A stretch of 64,000 nt of DNA from Sciurus carolinensis. Its lineage: Eukaryota > Chordata > Mammalia > Rodentia > Sciuridae. The stretch lies in NCBI RefSeq assembly GCF_902686445.1, contig NC_062214.1, positions 51,371,177-51,435,176 of the forward strand. Reading direction: 5' to 3'. Below are positions 10,491-20,745 of the stretch, one piece after another. The notes beneath the pieces were generated by a model that searched no databases, was not told where the DNA came from, and worked only from the letters and a program-made list of their open reading frames with translations. The first letter of the stretch is position 1; every line of letters starts with the position of its first letter. Made by a program: the position numbers and the translations under genes.

Positions 10491-11031
10491 TGTGACTTAT
10501 TGAATTACACACATGAATGACTTATTGTTCATTACAAAGTGAACAGCTGGATTACCATACCCACATCAGAAAGTGGGGCATTACCAGCACCCCATTAGAT
10601 CTCTTCATATGCTCCCTCCAAACCAAAATGCCCTTCTTAACTCCTGAGGTAATCATTATCCTGACTTTTATAATAATGACTGAAAAGTTTTATTTGTTAT
10701 AGTTTTACTACCTAAGTATGAACACTTGGTCACTATAACTTTGTCTTTTGAACTTTAAATTAAGGGAATGTTTGTGTTTGGTAGCTTTTGCTGTTTTACA
10801 TTTTTTTTTTTTTTTTTAGAAAATAGAGAAATAATACATAGATCATAAAATTCAGCCTCTTACAGTGTACAATTCAGTAGATTTTAGTATTTCTCCATTT
10901 GTCACGTGATGGACATTGGGTTGTTTCCATTTTTGAGTTATTAGAAATAATGCTGCTATGAGCATTTGTGTGAAGATTTTGCATACTCATATATTTACAT
11001 TTCTTTAGGTACATGCTATAATTGCTGGATC

Positions 11032-11036
11032 ATATG
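11032..11036. repeat. TSD of solo LTR (left copy)
   Basis: ATATG, repeated at 11658-11662. Removing the LTR and one copy restores a continuous L1 sequence (ggatcatatggtaactct). Confidence 0.85.
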
Positions 11037-11657
11037 TGTAGGGCCCCTAAAGAAATGCGGAACAATAAAACACTATGTCCCTGAATGCTCTTTTTCTCTT
11101 CCCCAAAACCCAGCCAAGTTAAGGGAACAATAACAAGCCTGGGCCAGAATGTCCAGAAACAAATTCTCTCGAAGGACTCTGGCTTTCTCTTATGCACAGT
11201 GGAAACAAAGACAAGTTAATATTAGCTGTAGAAAGCTCCTTTCTTGCATGTACACCAGGACAGTTTTTCCATGGGATGATGGTCATACAAGCAAATGAAG
11301 TAAGTTAATGCTGATGATCTCACTGCTTCCCCAGCCTAATCTATAAAACCCCTCTCTCAGTGGGCACTGGTACAGAACTGAGGGCACCATGGAAAGGATA
11401 TGTGTTACTTTTCCAGCTGGCTGCCACTGGACAAGACGTCATGAGGAAGAGGAGGCACTGTTGAGCCACGAACCTTGAGGAATTGAGGTGCAATCTGTTG
11501 AGCCTGTTGCCACTGAACTCTTCTTAGAGCAGTCACTGATGGCTTGTAAGCTTTTCCCAGTAAATTATATGCCTCACATTCTATCTCTGGGCACTTTCTG
11601 TTGGCCTTTCAGCAATGTAGTCCACTGCCCCAACACAACTGTGCTGTGGATGCGACA
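11037..11657 (+). mobile_element. Solo ERV LTR inserted in the ancient L1
   Basis: A 621-bp segment beginning TGTAGGGCCCC and ending GATGCGACA interrupts the L1 and is flanked by a perfect 5-bp TSD. It has a TATA-like box, TATAAAA at 11342-11348, and a possible polyadenylation signal AGTAAA at 11569-11574. It carries no gag, pol or env, so it is a recombined solo LTR. The class is uncertain: a 5-bp duplication fits ERVL, but I do not recognise the family. Orientation follows the TATA/poly(A) order. Confidence 0.8.
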
Positions 11658-12160
11658 ATATGGTAACTCTATATTTAACCATTAGAAAAGCTGTCAAACT
11701 GGTTGTCAAAGCATCCAGTATCATTTTGTAGTCCCACCAGCAATGTGCGATAGTTCCAATATCCCAGCATCTTAGCCAACACCTGTCATTGTGCATCTTT
11801 TTGATTATAGCAATCTTAGTGGGTATGAAGTGGGTATTGGTGGTTTTTGATTTATATTTTCCTAATGATACTGATGTTGAACATCTTTTCATGATCTTGT
11901 TGACTATCTTCTTTGGATGAACTTGTATATCTTTGGATGAACTCGAATTGTTTGTCCACTTTTTCAGTGGAATTAATTATCTTTTTATCATTGAGTTACA
12001 GGAGTTCTTTATGTATTATGGATGCTAGTCCTTTATCAGATATATGGTTTGAAAAAAACTGAAAATTTCACCATGTTATCTTGGTATTGCATTTTATTTC
12101 CAAAAATCAATTTGCCATAAATATAAAAGTATATTTCTGTATTTTCAATTCTACTCCACT

Positions 12161-12188
12161 GATATCTATATCTATATCTATATCTATG
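12161..12188. repeat. (TATATC)n hexamer repeat
   Basis: Four copies of tatatc inside the ancient L1 ORF2 region. Confidence 0.9.
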
Positions 12189-13380
12189 TTCTTATTTCTG
12201 TAGCAGAAAGTTTTATTTACTATAGCTTTGTAATAAGTTTTAAAGTATGGCAATATGAGTCCTACAAATTTGTTTTTATATTTCGAAAGTGTTTTGGCTA
12301 TCATGAATTCCTTAAATTTCCTTATGAATTTTGTATTTAACCTGCCAAAGAAAGGCAGCTGAGATTCTGGTAAGAATTTTATTGAATTTGTAGAATTATA
12401 GAAAGTTATTATCTTAGCAATATTGTCTTTAGATCCATGTATGCAGATAAGCCCCATTTGGATAAATCCTTTTATATACCGTTGGATTCAGTTTCCTAGT
12501 ATTTTGTTGCTGAGGATTTTTCCTCTATTTTTCATAGGGGACACTGGTCTGTAGTTTTCTCTTCTTATGATGTCTTTGTATGGTTTTGCCATCGGGGTAA
12601 TATTGACCTCGGAGAATGAGGTGTGACATGTTTCTTGCTTTTCTGTTTTCTGGAAAAGTATCAGATGATTGGTACTAATTCTTCAACCTTTGTTAGAATT
12701 TATTGGTGAAGCATCTAATATTTTCTTTATGGGATATTTAATATTAATAATTCAATCTCTTAAAATAAATTTATTCAGATTTTCTATTTATTCTCGAGTC
12801 AGTGTTAGGATTTTTTCTTTCTAGGAAAGTGTTCATTTAATCTAAATGACCTAATTTGTTAATATACAATTGTGCCTAGTATTCCCTTAAAATCTTTTAT
12901 TTCTGTAAGGCCTTCTATAAGGACCATAAAATGTTCCCCTTTCATTCTTGAATTTGGTAACTTGAACTTTCTTTCTTTCCCTCATGATCAATTTTTTCAA
13001 AGGAGAGTCAGTTTTACCAATTTTTTAAAAATCTCAATTTTTTGGTTTTGTTGACTTTCTGTATTGTTTTCCAGTTTTCTCTTTCCATTATATCTATTTT
13101 AACATTTATTACTTCCTTTCATCTGCCAGTGCAGTCTTAATCTACTTACATCTAATTTAATCCCTGTGAGGTGTGATCTACATCTTCCATTGTGCTGGTT
13201 CCTGTGTTTCTTCTTTGCTGTGGTTGTTGCTCTTCTCCCTCTATTCCTTCCTTACTGAATACTTTTGTGTTAAGTACATATTTTCTAGTGCTCTGTTTTA
13301 ATTCACTTGTTTCTTTTGTTAATATTAGTAGTGGTTATTTTCTTAATGAGAGTCAAGAGGAATTATAATTAATGACTTGT

Positions 13381-13724
13381 TGCTGTGATTTAAATTGTGT
13401 CTCCCTAAATTTCTGTGTTGGGAAATTAATCCCCAATGCAACAGTGTTGGGAGGCAACACATAAAAAGAGGTGATTAGGTCATGGTATGCATTACTTTGT
13501 TCTCACAATATGGAAAATACTTCTTTCTTTCTGTCTGACTCTGTCTGTCTTTCTCTTGCCCTTCCACCTTCTGCCATGGAATGATGCAGCATGAAGTTTC
13601 TTGCCATCTATGGACCCCTCAATTTGGACTTCCCAACCACTATAACTGTAAGAAATAAATTTATGTTTTGAATAAATTACTCAATCTTTTGTATTTTGTT
13701 ATAGCAATACCAAATGAACTAACA
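13381..13724 (+). mobile_element. MaLR solo LTR, plus strand
   Basis: Begins tgctgtgattt and ends gaactaaca. It shows MaLR landmarks in order: aattaatccccaatgcaac (13425), a gtgattaggtcatgg block (13470), a ccttctgccatgg block (13567), a tttggacttcccaacc block (13623), aagaaataaatttatgtt (13651) and ttgttatagcaat (13697). AATAAA-type signals are within the 3' part. It interrupts the ancient L1 (10857-17174). The flanking 5-mers (cttgt/tgtgt) match at only 3 of 5 positions. Confidence 0.75.
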
Positions 13725-14290
13725 TGTGTATAATAATCTAGGTTGGATTAATAAAATTTGAATTTCAATGGTATACAAAAATTTTGTTCCTGTATAGCTC
13801 CATTTCTTCTCCCTCCTTTATGCTATTAATGTCATAAAGATTACATTTTTATACATTGTATGCCCATCAACATGAATTTATTAGGTGCTTATGCACGTAT
13901 CTCTTAAATCAGGAAGCGTAAGAGAATAATTATAATGAAAGCCCCTGTGTGCAGTAGGTTATATGCAGTATGTTACTTATGTGGTCACATTTGTTGATGC
14001 TTTTTATGGATTCATTAGTTTCATAGTATTTTATTTATTTATTTGAGCATCTCTCCAGTGTTCTTTTCTGTTAGCCTAAAGGGCTCTGTGTAATATTTCT
14101 CTTAGGAAAGTTTGGCTAGTAAAAAATCATTCTTATGTAAGAATGTCTTAATTTCCTCTTTATTTTTGAAGGTTAGTTTTGTTGGATATGGAATACTTGG
14201 TTGACAGTGTCTTTTTTCTTGCCATATTGCATTTTCTTGTCATATGGATTTCTTACAGTATGTCATTTTACTACTTTCCAGACTATATCA

Positions 14291-14300
14291 TAATTTTATT
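14291..14300. repeat. TSD of young L1 (left copy)
   Basis: taattttatt, repeated at 14828-14837 at the other end of the L1 insertion. Confidence 0.7.
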
Positions 14301-14827
14301 TATTATTATTTTTATTTTTTAATTCTTCTTTTTAGTTATACATGACAGTAGAATGTATTTTGGCAAATTAGACATAAATAAAGTGTAACATCTTTATTAG
14401 GATCCCACTCTGTGGTTGCTCATGATATGGGGTTACCCTGGTTGTGTATTCAAATACAAGGCTAGGAAAGTTATATCTGATTAATTCCATTGTCTTTCCT
14501 ATTCCCCACCCTACTCCCTTCCCTTTGTATCCCTTTGTCTAATCCAGTGACTTTCTTTTCTTTCCCTCCCTACCTTCCCTTGTTTTGGGTTGGCATCCAC
14601 ATTCACATATTAGAGAGAACATTTGGCCTTTGGTTTTGTGGAATTGGCTTATTTCACTTAGCACAATATTCTCCAATTCCATCTGTATACTGGCAAATGC
14701 CATTATTTCATTCTTCTTTAAGGCTGAGTAATATTCCATTGTGTATATATACCACATTTTCTTTATCCATTAATCCTTTGAAGGACATATAGGTTGTTTC
14801 CAAAGCTTGTCTATTGTGAATGGCTGC
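14301..14827 (-). mobile_element. Young 5'-truncated L1, minus strand
   Basis: On the minus strand this is a squirrel L1 3' end. The ORF2 C-terminus reads WYIYTMEYYSALKKNEIMAF from about 14750 downward, followed by a ...SEISQFHKTKGQMFSLI block, then a 3' UTR ending in a short A-rich tail at 14301-14330. The 72-codon frame at 14539-14757 is part of it. The 3' UTR differs from the one in the two twin-primed L1s and matches the L1 at 18351-19126. Severe 5' truncation; nonfunctional. Confidence 0.9.
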
Positions 14828-14837
14828 TAATTTTATT
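14828..14837. repeat. TSD of young L1 (right copy)
   Basis: taattttatt; the ancient L1 resumes after it. Confidence 0.7.
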
Positions 14838-15404
14838 GAGGATGTCTCACATGGTATCTTCTCTCTTGCTGCATTCAAAATTAACTGTCTCTATGAATAT
14901 GATATAGATAGGTGTGAAACTCTTTAAAAACACACCTATTTGGGTATCTTGAATTTCTTCAATATCTAGGTAAATGTTCTTTCATAAAATTTGTAAGGTT
15001 TTGGCCATCATTTCTTTAAGTACTTCCTCTTGTCTTCCTCCCACTCTCCTCTCCTTCTAGGACCCAGCATGCATCAGCTGGCACACCTCCTGGCGCACAT
15101 TCTCTGAAGCTTTGTCCCTCTTTCTTCATTCTTTTTTTCTTTGTCTTTTTAGACTGGATGATCTCAGTAGAGTTATCTTCAATCTTACCAATTCTTTGCT
15201 CCTCTTGTTTGAATATAGTGTTCAGCACTTCTAATGACTTTCTCATTTGGTTATCATACTTTCAAACTCCAAAATTTTCGTTTAATTTCTACTTCTGATT
15301 TTTTATGTAATTTTAAGTCTCTTTACTGATATTCTCTGTTTGTTGAGACATTGTTCTCATACCTTAGTTCTTTAGATATTGATTTTCTCTACATTTTTTT
15401 GGCT

Positions 15405-16450
15405 TGTTTAATTAATAGACTTTAGTAAGTTGCACAAGGTTTACAGAAAACTGGAGTGGAAAGTACAGTGTTCCCATAGATGACTCCTCACTTCTCCCCG
15501 AGTTTTCCCTGTGATGAACATCTCGTACCCATAATGTGGTACTTGTGTTACAGTTGATGAGGAATAATAATACATTATTATTAACTGAAGTCCATAGATT
15601 ACATTAGGGTTCACTCTATGTGTTGTACATTCTCTGAGTTTTGAAAAATACATAAAAACCTGCATCTACAATTACATTCTCATTCAAAATAGTTTTTAGT
15701 GCTCTAAAATTCTCTGCTGCACTTATTTGTCCTTCCCCTTCCCTCACTTCTCTCAATCACTGATCTTTTAACAGTCTCCACAGTCTTGCCTTTTCTGGAA
15801 TATCATATGGTCGATATCACACAGGATATAGTCTTTTTAGATTGGATTTTTTTCATTTAGATACATGCATTTCAGTTTCCTTTATATATTTTTATGGTTT
15901 GACATCTTGGCTTTTAAAATCACTAAATGATATCCCATGATATGGTTGTGCTACAGTTTGTTTAGCCATTCACTCATTCTTGGTTCCTTTAGATTTTTGG
16001 TAATTACAAATAAGGCTGCTGTGACCATCAGGATAGAGGCTTTTGTGTGGGCACCATTTTTCAACACTTGGATAAATATTAGGGAGAATTATTGTTAGAT
16101 AATGTTGTACAGTAGGAGAATGTTTAGTTTTGTAAGAAATCATCAAACTGTTTTCTAAAATGGCTTTACCATTTTGCTTTCCCATTAACAATGAATCAAA
16201 GTTCCCAGTGTTCCACATCATCATGAGTAATTGCTATTAGCAGTGTTTTGGATTTGGGCTATTTTATTAGATGAGTTGTTGTATATTATTGCTATTTAGA
16301 TTTGCAATTCCATAATAATACATGAAGTTGGGCATCTTTTGTCTTTTCATTCTCTCAGCAGTGTCTCTTTCAAAAGAGCAGAAGTTTTTAATTTTAATGA
16401 ATCCCAACTCATTGTTTCTTTGATAGATATGGATCATGTTTTAGTGTCCT
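15405..16450 (-). mobile_element. Second old L1 (L1MA/MB-like 3' portion), minus strand
   Basis: Antisense old-L1 3' UTR and ORF2 end. A gtacagtgttcccatag block (15463), attagggttcactctatgtgttg (15604), a ccttttctggaatatcatatgg block (15787), gtgctacagtttgtttagccattc (15948), aataaggctgctgtgacc (16008), gtttagttttgtaagaaat (16122) and gcagaagtttttaattttaatga (16379) occur in order. It separates the 5' part of the older L1 (resuming near 16455), so it inserted into it. Ends lack a clear TSD. Confidence 0.75.
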
Positions 16451-17174
16451 TTAATTTTGAACATAATTAAAGTAAAGTAAATGAACAAAAGTCTTTGTTT
16501 AGAAGGTCCAACATCTGGGCTTTCTCAGGAACATTTTCCCTCCAATGTATGGCTCATACTTTTTTTTTTTTGGCAAGTCTCATAACTTTTGTGTTGAAAA
16601 TGATATTTTAGATAATATAATGTGGCAACTCTGATGATTCAATTCTCCCCTTCTCTACAAATTTTTTTTGCCATTGCTGTTGTTGAGTGTTATTGTTGCT
16701 GATTGTTTTGTTTTGTTTTTATTTGGCTTTCATATTTTTAGTAATATATCTTAAGTTTGCCTTTTGCCAGGTATAAGCACTGAAATCTCTGCATACTTAA
16801 TTTATGATCAGGTAATGCTTGGTTAGAGACTTCCTTTAGTTTCTATAGTCAGTAAGTCTCCCTGTGTTGGCCAAGGGTTCTGTGTGCATGTCAGGGCATG
16901 CCTTTGACTCTCAGCCACCTCCTTGACAACTCAAACTTAACTTCCTCCTCTTACTTATTCAGAGCCAAGGTCAGTCAGGGTTGAGAGTTTAAGACCTTCT
17001 TAGGTCTTTCCAAAGCATATGCCCATTCCTGGACTTGTGTGCAGCTCACACACATGTGACTTTCCAGGTTCCCATGAAGATTTCAGAAGATTCACAGACG
17101 GTTTTCAGAAGATTTCACAGCCCCATGGACGTCTCACTTCGCAAGTTTTCCTTTTAAGGTTTTTGGTCAACTTA

Positions 17175-18205
17175 TGTTTTAGTCAAATTTTGCATCCTTG
17201 TGAGCAAACTACCCAACAAGAATGATTTGGAGGAGAAAAAATTTATCTGGCAAATAAAAATTTAATTTTTATTCATTATGATGTCAGAGGTCTCAGCCCA
17301 TAGACAGCCATCTCCATTGCTCTGAACCCAAGGTGAGGCAAAATATCATGGCAGAAGGACATGGTAGAGGGAAGCTACTCTCTTTATGGCAGAAAGAAAG
17401 CAGAGAAGAGTGGGAGAAGGGGCTACAGGGAAGATCATCCCTTCCAGGGCATGCCCCTCATGACACACCTCTTCCAACCAAGACCCACCAGCCTACAGTT
17501 ACCACCCAGTGTGATGGGCTGACAGATCTGGCTCCATGAGAATGTTACAGACCAGACTATGAGGGAATTGACTAAACAGACTCCATTTTGCTCTGAGACT
17601 CCATGTTATGTAGGAAATAAGTTTTTCCCATGGGAACACCCCGCCTCTGTGCTCATCATCAGTTACTTGGTGTGATGCGTTTAACAATATAAAATGACAA
17701 TTCCTATGTAATGAAAAAGTGCTCTCTTTTTATCTCTATTGCTCCTAACCAGTGTACCATGTAGCAGTAATTGTGTGGTTGTTAGTCACCATTCTTTAGT
17801 TTGTACCTAAGTGACCCACTCCCCACTACCCACTCTGTCAATGATCTCATGATGTTAATGTGTAATTTCGAATCATAGCAACAGACACTTATGATTAATG
17901 TAATTTTTGGTATAAGAACCCCTACAATCCTGTGGTCGGGGCTGTTCTCCCAATAGCCATTTTTGGGGGCATTGTGTGAGACAGTCAACCAACCAGCTTA
18001 ATAAAGATTCTCAAATTTGGACTTCTCAGTGGTGATCGATCTGTTCTTAAGTTGCATCCCATAACATCAGTCAAGTCCATTCAAATCAGGATACCCTGAT
18101 TAGGTTACAGCTCTCACAATCTAAACATTTCACTTCTGAATATTCCTTAATATTCTGTTAATGCAGAAGCTTTCAGAGGGGACACCTCATATTCAAACCC
18201 TATCA
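17175..18205 (-). mobile_element. MaLR-like LTR, minus strand, split by an ERV LTR
   Basis: 17175-17509 and 18067-18205 together read as one minus-strand LTR of the same family as those at 21866, 22506 and 38687: tgttttagtcaa start, tcagaggtctcagcccatag (17285), a tatcatggcagaaggacatgg block (17343), ctacagttaccacccag (17493), ttcaaatcaggataccctgat (18079) and a gacacctcatattcaaacc end (18181). The interruption is the solo LTR at 17510-18066. Flanking 5-mers (actta/atttg) match only partly. Confidence 0.75.
17510..18066 (+). mobile_element. Solo ERV class I-like LTR nested in an MaLR LTR
   Basis: A 557-bp insert starting TGTGATGGGC and ending CATAACA lies inside the MaLR-like LTR. Flanks are CCAG/TCAG, so a 4-bp TSD with one mismatch is possible. 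Gammaretroviral-style promoter layout: TATAAGAA at 17911-17918, a C/G-rich stretch near 17930, and AATAAA at 18000-18005 only about 90 bp downstream, implying a short R region. No internal viral genes flank it. The start could also be 17512. Confidence 0.75.
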
Positions 18206-18350
18206 ATTTGTTTGCCCCAAATTGTTATTGACACAGCAATGTTAAAGAATTAATGAAGCTTTTTGTTTGTTTTTTGTTTCAATTTTGCAAACATATTAGT
18301 ATACTTCTTTTTAAACAAATAAGCTATATTTTGTAATGATAAAATTTGAC
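18206..18350. other. Short unassigned spacer
   Basis: T-rich sequence between the MaLR-like LTR and the next L1; no repeat named. Confidence 0.4.
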
Positions 18351-19126
18351 ATTTTTTACATGAAAGTAGAGTATATTTTGAAATATTATACATACATAGA
18401 AAAAATATAACTTGTTGCAGTTAGGCTCCCATTATTGTGGTTGCGTATGATGTGGAGTTACATTGCTTGTGTATTTATATATGAGGATAGGAGGGATATG
18501 CCCAATTAATCCTACTGTCTTTCCTATTTCCATCCCCCTCCCTTCTCTTCATTCCCCATACTTCATTCTTCATTCTTCATTCTTCATTCATGTCTAGTCC
18601 AATGAACTTCTAATCTTTCCCCCCTTATTGTGGGTTAACTTCTACATAATCAGGGAAAACATTCTGCCTTTGTTTTTTTTGGGGACTGGCTTATTTTACT
18701 TAGCACGATATTCTCCAGTTCCATCCATTTGCCTGCATATGCCATAATTTTGTTCTTCAAGGCTGAGTGATATTCCATTGTGTATATATACCACATTTTC
18801 TTTATCTGTTCATCTGTTGTAGGGTACCTAGGTTTGTTCCATGGCTTGGCTATTGTGAATTGAGCTGTTATAAACATTGAAGTGACTGCATCACTGTAGC
18901 ATGCTGATTTTAAGTCCTTTGGCTATAGACAGAGGAGTGGGATAGCTGGATCAAATGGTGGTTCCATTCCAAGTTCTCTAAGGAATCTCCATACTGCTTT
19001 TCATAGTGGTTGCACCAATTTGCAGTCCCACCAGCAATGTATATGTGAACCTCTTTCCTCATACCCTGGCCAACATTTATTGTTGCTCGTATTCTTGATA
19101 ATTGCCATTCTGACTGGGGTGAGATG
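18351..19126 (-). mobile_element. Young 5'-truncated L1, minus strand
   Basis: Minus strand carries an L1 3' UTR (18360-18650), then the ORF2 C-terminus. MWYIYTMEYHSALKNKIMAY is encoded near 18790 and [12 protein letters not shown] sequence near 18940, with in-frame damage. Position 18561-18588 holds four cttcatt heptamers inside the 3' UTR. It diverges from L1 at about 19126. A TSD is not clear. Same 3' UTR type as 14301-14827. Confidence 0.85.
18561..18588. repeat. (CTTCATT)n heptamer repeat
   Basis: Four perfect tandem copies within an L1 3' UTR. Confidence 0.9.
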
Positions 19127-19171
19127 GGGTGACAAATGTGGCCCTGGACAAAAGGCTACTAAAGCTACTAG

Positions 19172-19183
19172 CATCTGGGTGAC
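19172..19183. repeat. TSD of B1-dID SINE (left copy)
   Basis: catctgggtgac, matching catctgagtgac at 19558-19569 with one mismatch. Confidence 0.8.
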
Positions 19184-19184
19184 A

Positions 19185-19215
<31 letters not shown>

Positions 19216-19355
19216 CTTCTTCTTCTTCTTCTTCTTCTTCTTCTTTCTCCTCCTCCTCCTCCTCCTCCTCCTCCTCCTCCTCCCTCCTCCTCCTCCTCCT
19301 CCTCCTCCTTCTTCTTCTTCTTCTTCTTCTTCTTCTTCTTCTTCTTCTTCTTCTT
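19184..19355. repeat. (TTC)n(TCC)n(TTC)n triplet tract
   Basis: About 60 bp of TTC, about 60 bp of TCC with one TCCC step near 19281, then about 45 bp of TTC. One strand is pure pyrimidine over about 170 bp. All long low-complexity open frames here (poly-Ser, poly-Leu, poly-Lys, poly-Arg, poly-Glu) are translations of the tract. Confidence 0.97.
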
Positions 19356-19557
19356 CATACTGGGGCTTGAACTCAGGGGTGCTTAATCTCTGAACCACAT
19401 CCCCAGCCCTTTTTTAAAACAATTTCATTTTGAGACAGGGTCTTGCTAAGTTACCTAGGGCCTTGCTAAGTTGCTGAGACTGGCCTTGAACTTGTGATCC
19501 TCCTGCCTCAGTCTCCCTAGCTGCTGGGGTTACAGGTGTGTGCCACCACACCCAGCA
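19184..19557 (-). mobile_element. B1-dID SINE with expanded tail, minus strand
   Basis: Sense (minus) order is the 7SL-derived B1 half (19557 to about 19430: gctgggtgtggtggcacaca, cctcagtctccc antisense block), then the tRNA/ID half (about 19415-19360: ctggggatgtggttcagag and a ttcaagccccagta B-box end), then the tail. Two fused RNA-polymerase-III-type units are the hallmark of this squirrel SINE. The normal A-rich tail has become the triplet tract at 19184-19355. Confidence 0.9.
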
Positions 19558-19569
19558 CATCTGAGTGAC
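19558..19569. repeat. TSD of B1-dID SINE (right copy)
   Basis: catctgagtgac; one mismatch with 19172-19183. Confidence 0.8.
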
Positions 19570-20599
19570 TTCAGGGTCAAGTTGAATAAGGACAAGTCTT
19601 GTGTGTCAAGTTTTCTAGGGAACTGTCAGATCATATAGTTATGGTTCTTTGAGAATGAGGTTTGAGAGTCCCTCCCTGTCTGCCCATTTTGCAACCCAGG
19701 ACTGCAATCCATGTCTGCTATGTTGCTGGTTCTATTGTGGGCTGTTAGTTTTCAAGAGTACTGTGTAATTGAGGTAATGGAGATAGAGCAAGTGAAAATG
19801 TAATAAAGATTATTCTTCTTACCAAGATTTAACCTTTTGCTTCTTGAAAAAATTCTGCTGAAAATCTCTGGTTAATTCCTAGAGATTCAAAAAGTTAATT
19901 TTGTCCACTTTTGCCAATATTCTCATTCATATTTATAAAGAGGACTTTCAGAGGCCCTTATTTCACCATTTCACTCATATCTCAATGTTATAATTTCAAT
20001 ATTGCTAATATCATTGATTGGTTTCAGTCTTAATATTCTGGTTATGAGTCATGCTTCTGTAGGTGAGAAGCACTCATGTCATGCAACTAAACAGCTGGGT
20101 AAACAAGTTCCACTTGTCCAATCAATCAATCATGTTGATCAAATCAATGTGGCAATGAATGAGCCATGAATATCCTACCCAGGTAATTTCCACATTCACA
20201 ACTTTAAGAAAACTCAGAGTGTTGTAAAGTTTCCAAAAATAATGTCCCAACCAATATCGAGTTTGAGTTGCTTCATAATGTGAGGTAATGCTACACATTA
20301 TCGAGACTTTATCTGATCATGGGATGACTTTTCAATATTCTTCTAAAATTCAGATTGCATGAGTTGATGAAGAAATCTAATCATATCAATGTTCCAAGAC
20401 TATAAGCCATTTGATTCCTATCAGAAGAGAAATGATACAAATTTTTAGGGTACACTTCACTGCTGCCACTGTCTCCTTGTCTTTGATAGTATCCCCCAAC
20501 CATTCAGTCCTGCAGTGATTCTGCAGGGACAATTTAAATCATTGAGGAAACAGATAAAGGGCCTAGTTCAGAAATATCTCATTTTCCACTGGATTCAGA
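19570..20599. other. Unassigned DNA
   Basis: No gene or confidently named repeat. The first part (to about 19850) might be further L1 5' material, but I cannot support it. Confidence 0.4.
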
Positions 20600-20745
20600 T
20601 CAGTGTATTATACAGTTGAGTCTGCCATTTACAGTCCCATTTGAACACTAATCTCCTCATTCATAAAAGTGGGAAAATGGGACTCACTTCACAGCTTCTA
20701 GGAAGATTAAACAAAATACCTGTAAAAGAAGTGAAAGCTATTCTA
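20600..20745 (+). repeat. MIR SINE fragment
   Basis: MIR-like order: a tctgccatttacagtc block, an aatctcctcattcataaaagtggg block near 20650, and a gaagattaaacaaaata block near 20700. Diverged. Confidence 0.5.

Larger units (their letters stand above)
10857..17174 (-). mobile_element. Ancient near-full-length L1M, minus strand, split by four insertions
   Basis: Pieces at 10857-11036, 11658-13380, 13725-14300, 14838-15404 and about 16455-17174 follow L1 order from 3' (left) to 5' (right). Near 11760-11700 the minus strand encodes the ORF2 C-terminus (RCWLRC...AHCWWDY): two zinc-knuckle Cys and the His remain, and the last Cys is Tyr. 12110-12480 and 12490-13330 match the ORF2 reverse-transcriptase region in antisense (an aatattgacctcggagaatgag block near 12599, ttttatttctgtaaggcctt near 12893). 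14040-14280 and 14838-15400 match the ORF1/5' region. 16490-16640 contains the ccaacatctgggctttctcagg-type 5' UTR block. Joining is inferred; no frame is intact. Confidence 0.7.

Noticed and set aside
19020..19398. Open frames of poly-Ser/Leu, poly-Lys and poly-Arg/Glu
   Set aside because: Translations of the (TTC)n(TCC)n tract of a SINE tail.
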